51,694 nt of DNA from M55B129 sp034189085 (GCA_034189085.1 JAXHVH010000014.1:1-51694); one strand, 5' to 3'; shown: positions 16,942 through 26,142, numbered from the stretch's first letter. The notes: generated from the letters alone by a model not told the origin. Program-made: numbers and translations.

Positions 16942-17357
16942 AAAAAATATTCGTTGATACGGGAGCCTGGTATGCTATAAAGAATAAAAATGACCCTAAC
17001 CATCCGGCTGTTTGCAGCTTTTTTAAAGATTTACCTGCTGCCGGGATAGTTTGTTACACTTCAGATTACGTGATTGATGAAGCGGTTACCCTTGCAAAGG
17101 CCAGGCTTAAAAATCACCATGCTGCCGTCACCCTGGCCGAAGAGCTGCTTTCTGAAAAAGCAGCCAGGTTAATCTACGCTGCCCCGCATTACCTGCCCCG
17201 TGCCCTGGAGATCTATAAAAAGTTTCACGATCAGTATTTTTCTTTTACCGACTGTACCAGCTTTGCGATTATGGAAAGCTTAAAAATTGAAGAAGCTCTT
17301 GCCTTTGACCGTCACTTTAATTTTGAAGCATTCGGGTTCAGGCAGTATAAAGGATAA
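16938..17357 (+). CDS. vapC: VapC-type PIN-domain RNase toxin
   Basis: A 139-residue PIN-domain endoribonuclease. IFVDTGAWYAI has the first catalytic Asp (residue 7). DYVIDEAVTLAKARL provides the conserved Glu. FSFTDCTSFAIMESLKIEEALAFDRHF carries the C-terminal acidic cluster. It would cleave tRNA or other RNA when the antitoxin is lost; the target is unknown. It is the only intact one of three PIN genes between 14.4 and 20.4 kb. Confidence 0.88.
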   Translation: MKKIFVDTGAWYAIKNKNDPNHPAVCSFFKDLPAAGIVCYTSDYVIDEAVTLAKARLKNHHAAVTLAEELLSEKAARLIYAAPHYLPRALEIYKKFHDQYFSFTDCTSFAIMESLKIEEALAFDRHFNFEAFGFRQYKG

Positions 17358-17572
17358 AGAGGCCCAGGATAACTGCTCAAAGGTTACCTCACCTTCAATC
17401 TGACGATAACTGACACGTATTCCCGGCGAGCAGTCCAGTGCGGCGTCTATTCGTTTCAGCCATGACAATAAATCAGGATAGATCTTTTTGCATAGCACTG
17501 GTTGGTTGATCCGTTTTTGAATTGATTTACCTTCCTCTACCCTTATGCCCATCCGCAGGTTTGACCATAAAA
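17358..17572 (-). other. Degenerate minus-strand reading frame of unknown origin
   Basis: About 70 codons (including RINQPVLCKKIYPDLLSWL and SPGIRVSYRQIEGEVTFEQL) read like real protein sequence, not like the antisense of VapC, which the frame later enters. I do not recognise the family; a transposase or enzyme tail is possible. No start with a ribosome binding site is visible and the katG terminator sits at its 5' side, so it is probably a remnant. Confidence 0.25.
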
Positions 17573-17626
17573 GGGGCCGGGCCCGAAATGTTTTCAGCTC
17601 TCTGAAATATTTTCAGGCCCGGCCCC
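17569..17626 (-). terminator. Terminator of katG
   Basis: An 11-bp all-GC stem (GGGGCCGGGCC at 17573-17583 with GGCCCGGCCCC at 17616-17626) encloses a second hairpin TTTCAG/CTGAAA. On the minus strand it is followed by TTTTATGG. It lies 54 bp beyond the katG stop. Confidence 0.75.
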
Positions 17627-17679
17627 GGTGCATCCTGTAACCTTCCGGTTCAGATCACCATATTATTGATACCCTGCCC

Positions 17680-19878
17680 TCAGGCCAGGTCAAAACGGTC
17701 GGCGTTCATCACTTTATTCCAGGCCCTGACAAAATCGTGCACGAACTTTTCCCCGGCGTCGTCGGAGGCATAAACTTCGGCGATGGCCCGCAGCTCGGAA
17801 TTGGAACCGAAGATCAGGTCGACGTGGGTAGCGGTCCATTTCAGCTCTCCCGTTTTGCGGTCCCGCCCTTCGTAAACACCTTCGTCTTCCTCAACCGGCT
17901 GCCAGGCGGTGCCCATATCCAGCAGGTTGACAAAGAAGTCGTTGGTCAGGCTTTCCGGGTTTTGGGTAAAAACGCCGTGCGGGGACTGGTTGTAATTGGC
18001 GTTCAGCATCCGCATCCCGCCGACCAGGACCGTCATCTCCGGTGCGGTCAGGCCCAGCAGCTGGGCCTTGTCCACCAGCATTTCCTCCGTGGAAAGTTCA
18101 TACCTGGCCTTGCTATAGTTGCGGAAGCCGTCCGCTTTCGGCTCCAAAACGGCAAATGCCTCCACATCGGTTTGTTCCGGCGACGCATCGGTACGTCCCG
18201 GGGCGAAGGGAACAGTGATCTCATAGCCGGCCTTCTTAGCCGCCTGCTCAATGCCCACAGAGCCAGCCAAAACAATCAGGTCGGCCAGGGATACTTTTTT
18301 GTTTCCCGACCGGACGCTGTTGAAGTCATCCTGGATTTGCTCCAGGGTTGCCAGCACTTTCTCCAGATGTTCGGGCTGGTTTACCTGCCAGTTTTTCTGC
18401 GGTTCCAGCCTGATGCGGGCCCCGTTGGCTCCGCCCCGCTTGTCGGAACCGCGGAAGGTGGAAGCCGAAGCCCAGGCCACCCCTGCCAGCTGCGGTATCG
18501 ACAGGCCGGAGGCTGCAATTTTGCTTTTCAGGTCGGCAATATCTTCTTCATTAACCAGTTCGTGATCCACTTCCGGGACCGGATCCTGCCAGATCAGGTC
18601 TTCTTCAGGGACCTCCGGGCCCAGGTAACGTGACTTCGGGCCCATGTCGCGGTGGGTCAGCTTGAACCAGGCCCGGGCAAAGGCATCGGCAAACTCATCC
18701 GGGTTCTCCTGGAACCTTTTGGCGATAGGCCTGTAGATGGGATCCATGCGCAGGGAGAGGTCGGCCGTGGTCATGATGGTCGATACTTTCTTATCAGGAT
18801 CGTGGCCGTCGGTGACCAGGTCTTCTTCATCGGGATCGACGGGAACCCACTGCCAGGCCCCGGCAGGGCTCTTGACCAGGTTCCAGTCATATTTGAAGAG
18901 GACGTCGAAATATTTATTGTCCCACTTGGTCGGGGTGGGGGTCCAGGCCCCTTCAATCCCGCTGGTGCAGGTATAGCTACCCTTGCCGCTGCCGGCGCTG
19001 TTTTTCCAGCCCAGGCCCTGCTCTTCAATGGGAGCTGCTTCGGGCTCGGGTCCCAGGTTGTCGGCGCTCACCGCCCCGTGGCACTTGCCGAAGGTATGGC
19101 CCCCGGCAACCAGGGCTACGGTTTCCTCATCGTTCATGGCCATGCGGGCGAAAGTCTCCCGCACGTCTTTGCCCGAGGCAAGAACGTTGGGCTGGCCGTT
19201 CGGCCCTTCCGGGTTGACGTAGATCAAACCCATCTGCACAGCGGCCAGGGGGTTCTCCAGTTCACGGTCTCCCGAGTAGCGCTCATCGCCGCCGAGCCAC
19301 TCTTCCTCGGCTCCCCAGTAGACATCTTCTTCCGGTTCCCAGATATCTTCCCGGCCCCCGGCATAGCCGAAGGTTTTGAAGCCCATCGATTCCAGGGCAA
19401 CGTTACCGGCCAGGATCATCAGGTCGGCCCAGGAGATCCGCCGGCCGTATTTCTTCTTGATCGGCCAGAGCAGGCGGCGGGCCTTGTCCAGGCTGATGTT
19501 ATCCGGCCAGCTGTTCAACGGGGCAAAGCGCTGGTTGCCGGAGCCTGCCCCGCCGCGGCCGTCTCCCATCCTGTAGGTGCCGGCGCTGTGCCAGGCCATC
19601 CGGATCATCAGTCCGCCGTAATGGCCGTAATCGGCCGGCCACCAGTCCTGGGAATCGGTCATCAGGTCGTGGAGATCTTTTTTCACCGCCGCCAGGTCCA
19701 GCTTCTTGAACTCTTCGGCATAATTAAAATCTTCACCCAGGGGGTTTCTTGACGGGGGATTCTGGTGCAGCATCTTCAGGTTCAGCCGGTTGGGCCACCA
19801 GTCCTGGACGGTGGTGCCGCGGCCGGCGCTTTTTTTACCGGTCATACCCGTTACCGGGCATTTCTTTTCTTCGCTCAC
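17680..19878 (-). CDS. katG: Catalase-peroxidase KatG
   Basis: This heme enzyme destroys hydrogen peroxide by catalase and peroxidase reactions in the cytoplasm. The distal site RMAWHSAGTYRMGDGRGG holds the catalytic Arg, Trp and His. The Tyr (GLIYVNPEGPNG) and Met (FARMAMND) of the Trp-Tyr-Met adduct are present, and GGHTFGKCHGA has the heme-ligating proximal His. GTG at 19878 (VSEEKKCPVTG) follows AAAGGAGG and gives 732 residues, a normal length; the frame opens upstream to 19935 without a better site. Base composition is strikingly GC-rich against AT-richer neighbours, suggesting acquisition. It stands alone with its own promoter and terminator among gene remnants. An oxidative-stress gene fits an anaerobe exposed to oxygen. 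Confidence 0.97.
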   Translation of the reverse strand: MSEEKKCPVTGMTGKKSAGRGTTVQDWWPNRLNLKMLHQNPPSRNPLGEDFNYAEEFKKLDLAAVKKDLHDLMTDSQDWWPADYGHYGGLMIRMAWHSAGTYRMGDGRGGAGSGNQRFAPLNSWPDNISLDKARRLLWPIKKKYGRRISWADLMILAGNVALESMGFKTFGYAGGREDIWEPEEDVYWGAEEEWLGGDERYSGDRELENPLAAVQMGLIYVNPEGPNGQPNVLASGKDVRETFARMAMNDEETVALVAGGHTFGKCHGAVSADNLGPEPEAAPIEEQGLGWKNSAGSGKGSYTCTSGIEGAWTPTPTKWDNKYFDVLFKYDWNLVKSPAGAWQWVPVDPDEEDLVTDGHDPDKKVSTIMTTADLSLRMDPIYRPIAKRFQENPDEFADAFARAWFKLTHRDMGPKSRYLGPEVPEEDLIWQDPVPEVDHELVNEEDIADLKSKIAASGLSIPQLAGVAWASASTFRGSDKRGGANGARIRLEPQKNWQVNQPEHLEKVLATLEQIQDDFNSVRSGNKKVSLADLIVLAGSVGIEQAAKKAGYEITVPFAPGRTDASPEQTDVEAFAVLEPKADGFRNYSKARYELSTEEMLVDKAQLLGLTAPEMTVLVGGMRMLNANYNQSPHGVFTQNPESLTNDFFVNLLDMGTAWQPVEEDEGVYEGRDRKTGELKWTATHVDLIFGSNSELRAIAEVYASDDAGEKFVHDFVRAWNKVMNADRFDLA

Positions 19879-19965
19879 TAAATTTCCTCCTTTTGAGTTG
19901 TCGCCGGTAATCATGTGTACCTCTGTCAGGTGCAAAACAAATTCAGTTATTTAAGAGGTGTTCCT

Positions 19966-19994
19966 ATTATAAAATATATTCATACTTATTACAA
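19966..19994 (-). promoter_or_regulatory. Probable katG promoter
   Basis: On the minus strand, TTGTAA (19994-19989), a 17-nt spacer and TATAAT (19971-19966) lie about 90 bp upstream of the katG start. The AT-rich spacer (ATATATTTTATAAT) only loosely resembles a PerR box, so peroxide control is not claimed. Confidence 0.5.
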
Positions 19995-20365
19995 TGAAAA
20001 ATTACCTGGGAGAAGCAATATAGAATGGAGTTTGTGCTGTTGTTCCTTTTGGAGGAGGATATAACCCGGATACCCGGAATCGCTTCAAAACCTTTATCCG
20101 CAGTGATTACATGAGCAATGCCGTTGTTGGACATAACGGCAAGGTGAATCAGGTCCCGCGGGGATAGTTTTGCTGCTGCCTTTTCCCCGGCTAAAAAGCG
20201 GGCTCTGAATATGCCTGCCGGCAGGACCGGCAGAATTGAGCTCTCCACGATGGTGGCAAATAAATCGAAGACCCTGAAACCGGTCCGGCGCTGCTTGATA
20301 TGGTAATAGCGGGATAATATTTCCTGCAGCACTTCAGTATCGGTGTAGCCCTCAATAACCGGCAA
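19967..20365 (-). pseudogene. PIN-domain protein, N-terminally broken
   Basis: The frame contains YTDTEVLQEILSRYYHI, LSPRDLIHLAVMSNNGI and ITADKGFEAIPGI, matching the middle and end of a PIN RNase of the type with the conserved TDTEVLQEIL helix. The family's first segment with the initial catalytic Asp is not readable upstream (about 20366-20440 gives only unrelated sequence). The last ~20 residues run past the usual C-terminus into the katG promoter. No antitoxin is adjacent. A truncated expressed protein cannot be excluded. Confidence 0.55.
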
Positions 20366-20677
20366 ATTAATCTGCTGGCCTTTCCTCCCCGGGTTTATTG
20401 TGACCGGCCTGGCTGTGAATCAGCTTACCCATTTGAGTATTTGGGCGAAGCTTTTTTCTAAAAGTTGAACAGTAACAACAGGAGAATCCAGGCCTGGAAA
20501 CGAAAACAATAGAAGCATTAGAAGCACCCGGAGGCAAATGGACTCGTTGTCTCCGTCCAAGCCTCGGATCTATAATACATATTAAGTTATAAACACTTAT
20601 TGCAATGGGCATCTACCGCTGCCTGCCGGGCTGTGGAATATCATATCTACTTTCCAGTAAAAAGAGGAGTGGTCGGA
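20366..20677. other. Intergenic stretch with no recognisable gene
   Basis: About 310 bp between the PIN fragment and the TPR gene. No frame has family similarity or a good ribosome binding site, apart from AGAGGAG at 20663-20669, which serves the TPR gene. It may hold the decayed 5' part of the PIN gene. Confidence 0.5.
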
Positions 20678-22579
20678 TTGAACCATGAACAGTATGCCCA
20701 GCTGATGGAAAAAGCCCATAAACTGACAAACGAGCAGGAATTTGACGAGGCCGAAAAGATCCTCCAGAAAGTATTGCCCGTGGCTGAAAGTATGGGGGAA
20801 AAAGAAAAGGTTGTCGTGTTGAATAATCTGGCCTCTATTGCCCATCTGCATGGTGAATATGAGCAGGCCCTGGCCCTCCTGGGGCCATACCTTGCAGAGG
20901 ACACGCCTGTTGAAAGCCCGTACACCTTTGCTCTTGCCGCCCAGGCTTCTGCCTGCCTTAACCGCCCTGATCAAGCGAAGAGCTTTCTTAACCGGGCGGT
21001 GAAAATTTTTGAAAGTATGCTCCCTTATATCCGGGAGCAGGATGTCAACTCCCGGAGCTGGTTTGAATATACGGTTCATCTGATGTGGGCTGCCGGGGCG
21101 CTCGGTGATCACCGGCGGGTAATTGACCTCTATAAAAAATATGAACGATACCATGTCAGGTGGGAAAATCGGTTCGATGCCGGCATCGCCTACTTCAATC
21201 TCAAACGGTACAAGCAGGCGGTTTCAATCTGGGGCCCGTTGAACAAAATCGGCAAATTTATCGTTCCCCTGCAGCGGGTTGCCTTCCTCATGGGAAGGGA
21301 TGTCATCCCTCATTTTGAACTCGGCTACAATTTTCCCGACTGGTCTGAAATAATCGAACGCTATGAGGATGCCGAAGGCGACAGAGAAAAACAGGAAGAG
21401 GCGTTGCAGGATGGATATATCCGCGTGACCCTTCTTGACACTTTATTTGACGAACAGCTGGATGATAAAAAAAAGAAAAACGCGATCAATCTGCTGGTAA
21501 GCTTCGGCGGGGAGTGGGGCAGGGAGCTGGCTATGCGTTTAATGGACAGTGCGGTTGTCTCAACCGATGTTAAAATGGGAGCCCTGCTGGCGCTGGTGGA
21601 ACGAGGGGTCTATAAAGAAGGCGAAGAGGTGCCGATTTTGATTGACGGGCAAGAAACCATGGTCAAAGTGGAAAAGAAAGAAATAAGCCTGGAGCCCGAC
21701 CCAAAACTGGATCAAATATGTGACAGGGCCCTGGCCCTCCGCAACGAGGGGAAAATAGATGAAGCAATCGCTTTGCTGGAACCGCTGTACGAGCGGGGAG
21801 ATTTTTATCCCCGGGCTATGGTCACTTTAGCCAACCTGTACCGCAACAACGAGGAATGGGAACCGGCCTGGGATATTCTGGAATTCCTGGCCGAGAGTTT
21901 CCCCGATGAGCCTTTGTTCATTGTTAACCTGGCCGGACTCTGTATCGAAAGAGAGGCCTTCGATGAGGCCCTGCAGTATATTGACCAGGTAGATACATCC
22001 GAATTGAATGAAGAATTTAAGAATAAGATCAGTTTTATACGCAGCATGGCTGAACAGCGTCTTTCCCCCGGCAGTTTTATGGGGCGGTTAAAAAATCTTT
22101 ATCAAGGTGATCTTGAAGAAGATTTGAGGTCGGATATAGAAGAGAAAAAAATTACCCCCGGATCAACCCTCAGTCGGGGGCTGAAAAATATGCCCAACGA
22201 ATGGCTGCTTAATATTTGCGAAGTTCACGGGATTGATCCCTGCCAGCGGCGCCCTCAGAGAGAGAAAGCGATCATCGCCCACCTGACCGACCCGGTTTAC
22301 CTTAAAGAAGCGGTCCGGGCACTCAACACCTCCGAACAGGAAATGCTTGCTTACCTGCTCAACAGGGAAGGCTGGGCGCCTTTAAGTGCCGTTAGCCGTA
22401 AATTCGGCAAAATGGCGGGCGACGGTTTTTACTGGGACGAGAAAGAACCGCAGTCGACGACAGGCAGGCTCTGGAGTAAAGGGCTGATCATGGTCGGCCG
22501 GGCCATCCAGAATAACCGGCAGGTTAAAATAGTTGCTATTCCCGCCGACCTGAGGTCAATGCTGGAGCAGATACTTTAG
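20678..22579 (+). CDS. Tetratricopeptide-repeat protein of unknown function
   Basis: This 633-residue cytoplasmic protein (no signal peptide or membrane segment) has TPR-like helical repeats at both ends of its first two-thirds. Examples are EFDEAEKILQKVLPVAES, LAAQASACLNRPDQAKSFL, KIDEAIALLEPLYERG and PAWDILEFLAESFPDEP. The last ~120 residues (LNTSEQEMLAYLLNREGWAP, GRLWSKGLIMVGRAI) look like a winged-helix domain resembling the N-terminal module of XPB-type helicases. TTG at 20678 is preferred because AGAGGAG ends 9 nt before it. It stands at the left edge of the defence island; whether it belongs to it is unclear. Confidence 0.75.
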   Translation: MNHEQYAQLMEKAHKLTNEQEFDEAEKILQKVLPVAESMGEKEKVVVLNNLASIAHLHGEYEQALALLGPYLAEDTPVESPYTFALAAQASACLNRPDQAKSFLNRAVKIFESMLPYIREQDVNSRSWFEYTVHLMWAAGALGDHRRVIDLYKKYERYHVRWENRFDAGIAYFNLKRYKQAVSIWGPLNKIGKFIVPLQRVAFLMGRDVIPHFELGYNFPDWSEIIERYEDAEGDREKQEEALQDGYIRVTLLDTLFDEQLDDKKKKNAINLLVSFGGEWGRELAMRLMDSAVVSTDVKMGALLALVERGVYKEGEEVPILIDGQETMVKVEKKEISLEPDPKLDQICDRALALRNEGKIDEAIALLEPLYERGDFYPRAMVTLANLYRNNEEWEPAWDILEFLAESFPDEPLFIVNLAGLCIEREAFDEALQYIDQVDTSELNEEFKNKISFIRSMAEQRLSPGSFMGRLKNLYQGDLEEDLRSDIEEKKITPGSTLSRGLKNMPNEWLLNICEVHGIDPCQRRPQREKAIIAHLTDPVYLKEAVRALNTSEQEMLAYLLNREGWAPLSAVSRKFGKMAGDGFYWDEKEPQSTTGRLWSKGLIMVGRAIQNNRQVKIVAIPADLRSMLEQIL

Positions 22580-22601
22580 GGGTGAAATGTTCCGCTGAAA
22601 A

Positions 22602-22632
22602 GTGGTTTTAAAATCGCTATCAGAAAAACCAC
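22602..22632 (+). terminator. Hairpin after the TPR gene
   Basis: GTGGTTTT (22602-22609) pairs with AAAACCAC (22625-22632) around a 15-nt loop, 23 nt after the TPR stop. It lacks a T-tract, so it is only terminator-like. Confidence 0.35.
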
Positions 22633-22781
22633 AGTCAAAACTAATCGCGGGTTATTAAAATAAAAATCAGGCAGGATTAAAGAGATAAATGCCGAATAAA
22701 TTTAAATTGTATATATATTGCAGTAAATAGCGAAAAGCTTTGCGAATGGTTCCGATTATTCATTACGAAGGTTTCTTTTTT

Positions 22782-23662
22782 ATGCAGGCGGAAAAACTGA
22801 AAAACATCATAGAAGGTTTAAGAATCTGGCAGCGAAGAGATGAACGGGCACCACACAAACCGCTGCTTATTCTTTTTGCCCTGGGCAGGCTTGTCCGGGG
22901 TGATCCCCGGTTAATGAGTTATGCCGAAGTAAAAGATGATCTCAGGAAACTGCTTGTTGAATTTGGCCCTTACCGGCAGAACTATTTGCCGGCTTATCCC
23001 TTTGTCCGGCTGACCAACGATAAAATATGGGAAATCACTGGTATTAAGGATATTGATACAAAAAGAGACTGGAGCGACCGGGAACTTACAGACACCCACA
23101 CTATGGGTGGTTTTACCGAAGAAGTCTATAACTTACTCCAGGCCAATCAGGACCTGGTGCGCGAGATTGCGGAAAATATCCTCAGAGCAAACTTCCCTGA
23201 CTCAATCCACCAGGACATTTTGGATCAGGTTGGCCTGGAACTTGCGCCCAAAGGTATTCTTTCCCGCAGCCCGGATTTCCGCAATAAAAAGTACTCAGCG
23301 CTTACGAGTACCGATGTGCTGTCTGCGGTTTCAATGTCCGCCTTGGCGATACCCTGGTGGCAGTGGAAGCAGCCCATATCAAATGGCATCAGGCCGGCGG
23401 TCCGGATGAAATCGTAAATGGAATAGCTCTTTGTTCTATGCATCATAAGCTTTTTGACCGGGGAGTATTTACCCTGAATGACGATATGATTTTTCGTGTT
23501 GCCGAAGATGCCCACGGCACCGGCGGCATGGAAGAATGGTTAATGAGGTATCATGGAAAGCAGATCAGGAAACCCCAGCGACCGAATTACTATCCTGACG
23601 ATGATTTCCTTCACTGGCACGTTCGGGAAGTGTTCCGGGGCCCGGCGAGGTATTTATATTAA
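22782..23662 (+). pseudogene. HNH restriction endonuclease with sulfur-binding-like domain (type IV), frameshifted
   Basis: The N-terminal ~160 residues match the domain of phosphorothioate-DNA-dependent McrA-type enzymes (APHKPLLILFALGRL, FGPYRQNYLPAYPFVRLTND). The C-terminal HNH nuclease is in another frame: YRCAVCGFNVRLGDTLVAVE, AAHIKWHQAGGPDEIVNGIA, CSMHHKLFDRGVF. The frames meet at an A5 tract (23286-23290); one more A would restore N-K-K-V-L-S-A-Y. As read, the enzyme loses its active site. ATG 22782 starts the conserved part. The intact enzyme would cut incoming DNA carrying sulfur-modified (or otherwise modified) bases. It is the first gene of the defence island. Alternatives: a sequencing error, or slippage-dependent expression. 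Confidence 0.8.
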
Positions 23663-23763
23663 ATTAAAATTATACCAATTCTCGGCATAACTATTTTCGA
23701 GGGAAAAGGTGATATATTTTTGAATTAACCTTGATTAAGCAAATTGTAGTGGAGGAGATTATA

Positions 23764-24778
23764 ATGAGTGAAATAACGCTATGGGGTATTCATGCTGGTA
23801 AAACAGGCGATGCCGATTATCTTTTTTTAAGGCACAATGTAGTTGCTCTAGGGTGGAATAAGATAGGCGATTTATCAATAATCTCAAGCGATAGAGAATC
23901 TTTTAAACAATCTATTTTGCAAGCTTATCCAAATAAGAAGCCTATGGCTGTAGCTAATAATGCTGGCCAATTGTATCGTTTTGTCCATGAAATGAAAACA
24001 GGAGATCTCATAGTATATCCGGCGAAAAGGGAAAGAATGATTCATATAGGTAAAGTTACTGGGGATTACAGATATGATAATTCGAAATTAGCTAATTATC
24101 CTCACCATCGACCTATAAGTTGGTTAAAAAAAGTTCCGCGGACAACATTTAGCCAAGGAGCTCTTTACGAAATAGGTTCAGCTATGAGTTTTTTTTCAGG
24201 TAAAAAATTATGCTGATGAATTTCTTGCCGTGATTCAAGGTGCTATACCGCATGAGCCGGATGCTACTGATGATTCGGTAGCTTTAGTAATAAGTGAAAT
24301 TGAAGAGAATACCAGAGATTTTATCATCAAAACACTATCAAAAGAATTAAAAGGACATCTTTTTGAGAATTTTATTGCCCATTTACTTAATCAAATGGGT
24401 TATCGAACCCGAATTGCTCACGAAGGACCAGATGGTGGTATTGATATTATCGCCCATCGCGATGAGCTTGGTTTTGAACCGCCGATAATTAAAGTTCAAG
24501 TGAAAAGCAGTGAGGGTAGCGTTGGTGAACCGGTTGTATCGGCTCTTTATGGTAAGGTAGACAATAGTGAATATGGCCTTATGGTTACCCTGGGTACTTT
24601 TACGAAACAAGCAATAAATTTTGCCAAGAGTAAATTTAATTTGAGATTAATAGATGGCACTGATTTAGTCAATATGATAATGATGTATTACGAGTCTTTT
24701 GATTCGAAATATAAAGGTGTTTTACCTCTCAAAAGCATTTATGTGCCACAAATAGTTGAAGAAAACAGTGAGGAGTAG
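23764..24778 (+). pseudogene. Mrr-type restriction endonuclease with PUA/EVE-like N-terminus (type IV), frameshifted
   Basis: Residues 1-145 form a domain (WGIHAGKTGDADYLFL, GQLYRFVHEMKTGDLIVYP, MIHIGKVTGDYRYD) like the EVE/PUA modules that read modified bases in Mrr-type enzymes. The catalytic part lies in another frame. It has GHLFENFIAHLLNQMGYRT, the PD-(D/E)XK core PDGGIDIIAHRD...IIKVQVKSS, and YGLMVTLGTFTKQAINFA. The break is at a T8 tract (24189-24196); seven Ts would read S-F-F-Q-V-K-N-Y-A-D-E-F continuously. RBS GGAGGAG precedes ATG 23764. The downstream part ends 3 bp before brxA. The gene is notably AT-rich. Either inactive, phase-variable by slippage, or a read error. Confidence 0.82.
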
Positions 24779-24781
24779 TTA

Positions 24782-25591
24782 ATGCAAAATAAATCAAATC
24801 TGGCAAACAAAAAACTTTTAGAGCAGTTCGGTTTTAAGTATAAAGGAACAGGTGTTCATACAAGTAGAACAATGATGTATGAGGATTTAAATTTGCTTTT
24901 GAGTTACGTTAATAACCCAGATGCGGAAAAAGCATCTTATATTGAAGCAATAATAAATGGTAATTGTTTGCGAAAGAGATCTGTTATAAATAGAAATATC
25001 AGTGCTAAACGGTTAGCAGAGTTATATGGGCTAGATCCGTCGCTAGTTGTTTTTCGTGCTCTAAGGTTTTTTTGGGGCCGTGATGAAAATGGAAGACCTT
25101 TATTAGCTCTTCTTTGTGCAATTTCAAGAGACCCTTTATTATGTGAGAGTATTCCTTTTATTTTTAATCATAATTATGAGGAAGCAATTGATAGACTTAA
25201 ACTCGAAGATTTCTTAAAGGAGAGATCTTTTGATTACTATAGTAATAGTTCTTTAAAATCGATTACTCAAAATATTAATTCAACCTGGACCAAATCAGGT
25301 CACCTTAAAGGACGGGTAAAAAAAATACGTACGAAAGCCACTGCAACGCCGGCCGCTGTTGCCTATGCCTTGCTACTAAGTTACCTAACCGGTGCCCGCG
25401 GTGAATATCTTTTTAATACCCAGTTTACCCGGGTTCTTGATTGTTCTTATAGCGAATTACTTGACTTGGCTGAAGAAGCATCACGCCGAGGCTGGATAGT
25501 TTTAAAAAGAATTGGAGAGGTTATAGAAGCTCAGTTTCCCTCCTTGCTAACAAAGGAAGAATTGGAGTGGGTCTATGAGCAAAATAGATGA
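24782..25591 (+). CDS. brxA: BrxA (DUF1819) of type 1 BREX
   Basis: BrxA is a small, essential BREX component, a DNA-associated protein of the DUF1819 family in structural studies. The 269 residues include SYIEAIINGNCLRKRS and the conserved end region (YALLLSYLTGARGEYLFNTQ, LLDLAEEASRRGWIVLKRIG). It is first in the cassette and overlaps brxB by 17 bp. The first ~530 bp are AT-rich, while the remainder (from about 25315) has the composition of the rest of the operon, suggesting an ancient recombination point inside the gene. Length is somewhat above the ~200 usual for BrxA. Confidence 0.88.
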   Translation: MQNKSNLANKKLLEQFGFKYKGTGVHTSRTMMYEDLNLLLSYVNNPDAEKASYIEAIINGNCLRKRSVINRNISAKRLAELYGLDPSLVVFRALRFFWGRDENGRPLLALLCAISRDPLLCESIPFIFNHNYEEAIDRLKLEDFLKERSFDYYSNSSLKSITQNINSTWTKSGHLKGRVKKIRTKATATPAAVAYALLLSYLTGARGEYLFNTQFTRVLDCSYSELLDLAEEASRRGWIVLKRIGEVIEAQFPSLLTKEELEWVYEQNR

Positions 25592-26126
25592 TCTCCTAAC
25601 CAACTATAAAAAGTATATTTCTATACCCTGGCGAGATGCTGCCCCCGCTCAGCGTGTGGTTTTTTGTGTTTATAACGAGAACTATGAAAGAAGATTACGG
25701 GCAAAAATAGATGAATTTGAGATAGCTACCAGGGAAGAGGGACATGGTTGGGAAGTTTTCGAACTAACTGGTATGTTCGCCGAATGGCTCAGCCAGCAAC
25801 GGTATGCTGAGAGGTATTTTCAGCAGCCGCATTTAATTTCAACCTTGTTGCCAAAATTTAAGGAGTTTATTGCAAATCAGTTTAAAGTTTTTTTGAATAG
25901 CAAAAAAATAGATAGTAATACGGTAGTTGCCTTAAAAGGTGTCGGGTCACTTTTTGGTTTTTTAAAGGTTAAAGAAGTGGTAGATGAAATATCATCTTTT
26001 GTTCCTGGAAGATTATTGGTTTTCTTCCCAGGTAGCTGTTATGAAAACAATAATTATCGTTTACTGGATGCTTACGATGGATGGAATTATCTAGCTGTAC
26101 CAATTACACCGGATAAAGATTTATAG
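25575..26126 (+). CDS. brxB: BrxB (DUF1788) of type 1 BREX
   Basis: A 183-residue DUF1788 protein, recognised from VVFCVYNENYERRLRAKID, HGWEVFELTGMFAEWLSQQ, VVALKGVGSLFGFLKVKEV and GRLLVFFPGSCYENNNYRLL followed by AYDGWNYLAVPI at the C-terminus. BrxB is required for BREX defence; its biochemical role is not settled. The ATG lies inside brxA, implying coupled translation. A GGGAGTGAG ribosome binding site for brxC directly follows its stop. Confidence 0.92.
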   Translation: MSKIDDLLTNYKKYISIPWRDAAPAQRVVFCVYNENYERRLRAKIDEFEIATREEGHGWEVFELTGMFAEWLSQQRYAERYFQQPHLISTLLPKFKEFIANQFKVFLNSKKIDSNTVVALKGVGSLFGFLKVKEVVDEISSFVPGRLLVFFPGSCYENNNYRLLDAYDGWNYLAVPITPDKDL

Positions 26127-26142
26127 ACGGGAGTGAGTTGCC

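Noticed and set aside
18652..19752. A 366-codon open frame on the plus strand opposite katG
   Set aside because: It is the shadow of GC-rich katG; its residues are dominated by Gly, Pro, Val and Ala with no family match or ribosome binding site.
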